Assembly (NCBI GenBank): GCA_023055355.1 | Contig: JALJCS010000007.1 | Location: forward strand, 4,576,001-4,640,000 | Source: Agelaius tricolor | Lineage: Eukaryota > Chordata > Aves > Passeriformes > Icteridae | Direction: 5' to 3' | DNA: 64,000 nucleotides | In this document: piece by piece, positions 47,808-64,000 of the stretch | Layout of the letters: the number at the start of each line of letters is the position of its first letter | How positions within the stretch are numbered: position 1 is the stretch's first letter | The notes under the pieces: generated by a model | Databases searched by the model: none | The model's input: the letters and a program-made list of their open reading frames with translations, nothing else | Told to the model about the DNA's origin: nothing | Program-made: the position numbers and the translations under genes

Positions 47808-48672
47808 CTCTGGGGCATCCCTGTCCGGGGCATCCCTGTCCTGGGCATCCCTGTCCAGAGCATCCCTGCATGGGGCATCCCTTCCTGGAACATCCCTGCC
47901 TGGAGCATCCCTGTCCAGAGCATCCCTGTCCAGAGCATCCCTGCCTGGAGCATCCCTGTCCATGGCATCCCTGTCCAGGGCATCCCTGCCTGGAGCATCC
48001 CTGCCCTGGGACATCCCTGCCTGGAGCATCCCTGCCTGGAGCATCCCTGTCCATGGCATCCCTGTCCAGGACATCCCTGCCTGGAGCATCCCTGCCTGGG
48101 ACATCCCTGCCCTGGGACATCCCTGCCCTGGAGCATCCCTGCCCTGGGACATCCCTGCCTGGAGCATCCCTGCCTGGGACATCCCTGCCCTGGGCATTCC
48201 TGCCTGGAGCATCCCTATCCAGGGCATCCCTATCCAGGGCATCCCTGTCCAGAGCATCCCTGCCTGGAGCATCCCTGCCTGGAGCTTCCCTGTCCAGAGC
48301 ATCCCTGCCTGGGGCATCCCTGTCCAGGACATCCCTGCCTGGAGCATCCCTGCCTGGAGCATCCCTGTCCAGGACATCCCTGCCTGGAGCATCCCTGCCC
48401 TGGGACATCCCTGCCCTGGAGCATCCCTGTCCAGAGCATCCCTGCCTGGGACATCCCTGCCTGGGGCATCCCTGTCCAGGACATCCCTGCCTGGAGCATC
48501 CCTGCCTGGAGCATCCCTGTCCAGGGCATCCCTGTCCAGAGCATCCCTGCCTGGGGCATCCCTGCCTGGAGCATCCCTGCCTGGAGCATCCCTGTCTAGA
48601 GCATCCCTGCCTGGAGCATCCCTGTCCAGGGCATCCCTGTCCAGAGCATCCCTGCCTGGGGCATCCCTCTCC
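47808..48672 (+). repeat. 15-bp minisatellite, about 57 copies
   Basis: The unit GCATCCCTGTCCAGG/GCATCCCTGCCTGGA repeats for about 865 bases, with occasional 16-base units (CATCCCTGCCCTGGGA). Because the period is a multiple of three, several frames stay open on both strands (IPVQGIPAWS, RDAPGRD types). There is no start context or conserved domain, so these are not treated as genes. Confidence 0.95.
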
Positions 48673-48889
48673 AAATCCCACATCCACAACTCTCCCATTT
48701 TGGGTTCAGAGCAGCTTAAGGCACATTTTTGTAAGGTCTGAGGCAGCCAGACTGCACCAGTCTGACTTTGACTGACGGCTGTGTTGAGATCCTGAGGATT
48801 TTTAACTACCTGAATAGACAGTGAAGTTTTTTATTTTATTTTCTGTGCCTGTACTGTAGTGCATGAAAAATTCCCTTCATACATATGCC

Positions 48890-49404
48890 TCACCCTCTAC
48901 TCTCCTGAGGCCCCACCTGGAATCCTGCATCCAGCTCTGGGATCCCCAGCATGGACCTGCTGGAGCAAGTCCAGAGGAGGCCACAAAGCCATTCCAAGAC
49001 CTGGAGCACCTCTGCTGTGGAGACAGGCCGAGAGAGCTGGGGTTGCTCAGCCTCTAGAAGGCTCTGGAGAGATCTCACCACCTTTTCCAGTCCCTAAAGA
49101 GAGCTGGAGAGGGACTTTGGACAAAGACATGGAGTGAGAGGACAATGGCTAGTGACATCAGACTGAAAGAGGGCACATTTACATTAGATTTTAGGAGGAA
49201 ATTCTTCCCTGTGAGGGTGGTGAGGCACTGGAACAGGTTGCCCAGGGAAGCTGAGGATGGTCCAGCCCTGGAAGTGTTTAATGCCAGTTTGGATGGGGCT
49301 CTGAGCAACCTGAGATAGTGGAAAGTGTCCCTGCCCATGGCAGCGGGGTTGGAAGTGGATGATCCTTAAGGTCTCTTCCAACCCAAACCATTTTGTAATT
49401 CTAT
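48890..49404 (+). mobile_element. CR1 LINE 3' end
   Basis: Runs from CCTCACCCTCTACTCTCCTG through CAGAGGAGGCCACAAAG, CAGGTTGCCCAGGGAAGC and GTCTCTTCCAACCCAAACC to an ATTCTAT tail. A long, typical avian CR1 3' portion in the MX1-TMPRSS2 gap. Confidence 0.9.
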
Positions 49405-49862
49405 ACTAAAAAAACATTAATTTCTTTTAAAATTGCCAACCAGCAGCTCAGAGATTCAACATTCACATTACTTAACATTTAATTTAAAAAACTACTAAAC
49501 CAACTGTCTCAGCATCCTGCTACGAAAATCTGAAATTAAATTCTGATTGAAATTGTCATTATAAGCCTGATCATCAAGTGAAAGTTACTCAACAAAAGAG
49601 AGACATTTCAGCAAGCAGTTGACAGAATGACTCTGCCAGGCACCCCAAGGAGAAGAAAGGTGCTCATTGTGATAATCCTTCACTGATTAAGATCTGTCAC
49701 TGTAGCCAGCACAGAACCAAGTGTGCGATCCTTCATGTTACTTTTAAAAAGAAAAATCAAAGAGGAAAAATAAAATCAACCACAAAGTGAATAAATATCC
49801 CAGGCCCCCATGGCTTCATTCATTCTTGTCCTCAGGAACATCGAGTAGCAAGGAGAGTGTTG

Positions 49863-64000
<14,138 letters not shown>

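Larger units (their letters stand above)
45426..49862. other. MX1-TMPRSS2 convergent interval
   Basis: Between the two 3' ends; it holds the LTR copy, minisatellite and CR1 listed separately, plus T- and A-rich runs at about 47155-47175 and 47318-47338. The TMPRSS2 3' UTR must lie in its upper part, but its polyadenylation site could not be fixed. No additional gene recognised. Confidence 0.6.

Noticed and set aside
47642..48775. Open frames of 260-377 codons with HPCPGHPCLEHPC-type repeats
   Set aside because: They come from a 15-bp minisatellite whose period keeps several frames open on both strands; no domain, signal or splice support.

Overview
The window is vertebrate nuclear DNA, and it fits a bird, most likely a songbird. 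The grounds are many CR1 LINE fragments (often ending in the octamer-like tails typical of avian CR1), solo LTRs with 5-bp target duplications, small introns, and the gene order FAM3B - MX1 - TMPRSS2, which matches the human 21q22 and avian order. The species is not determined. No bacterial genes, CRISPR arrays, rRNA or tRNA genes were recognised.

Layout. (1) 1-5190: the 3' end of FAM3B on +, with its last three coding exons at 2222-2309, 3037-3169 and 4902-4991. (2) About 5.2-26.7 kb: a repeat-rich interval between FAM3B and MX1. It holds CR1 fragments in both orientations, three recognisable solo LTRs, a 13-copy minisatellite, a GC-rich minus-strand reading frame broken by one stop, and a triple ISRE-like motif. 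A 184-bp segment occurs twice here (24015 and 26702, four mismatches). Each copy has an MX-type interferon-response motif and a possible first-exon donor, so it may be a duplicated MX1 promoter plus first exon. (3) 29600-45405: MX1 on +, with 13 coding exons that join without frame breaks into a 699-residue dynamin-like GTPase with intact GTP-binding motifs. (4) 45.4-49.86 kb: a short MX1/TMPRSS2 convergent interval with an LTR copy, an approximately 865-bp minisatellite of 15-bp period, and a CR1. (5) 49863-64000: TMPRSS2 on -, with 12 complete coding exons plus the edge of one more 5' exon. They encode a type II membrane serine protease (cytosolic tail, membrane anchor, LDLR-A, SRCR, trypsin-like domain with a complete catalytic triad). 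Its introns carry a nested LTR, a CR1 and a 575-bp G/T-only tract.

MX1 is an interferon-induced antiviral effector. TMPRSS2 is a cell-surface protease. FAM3B is a secreted cytokine-like protein. They are neighbours by conserved synteny, not by a shared operon. All exon boundaries were called by eye from reading frame, GT/AG sites and remembered family similarity; no alignment was run.
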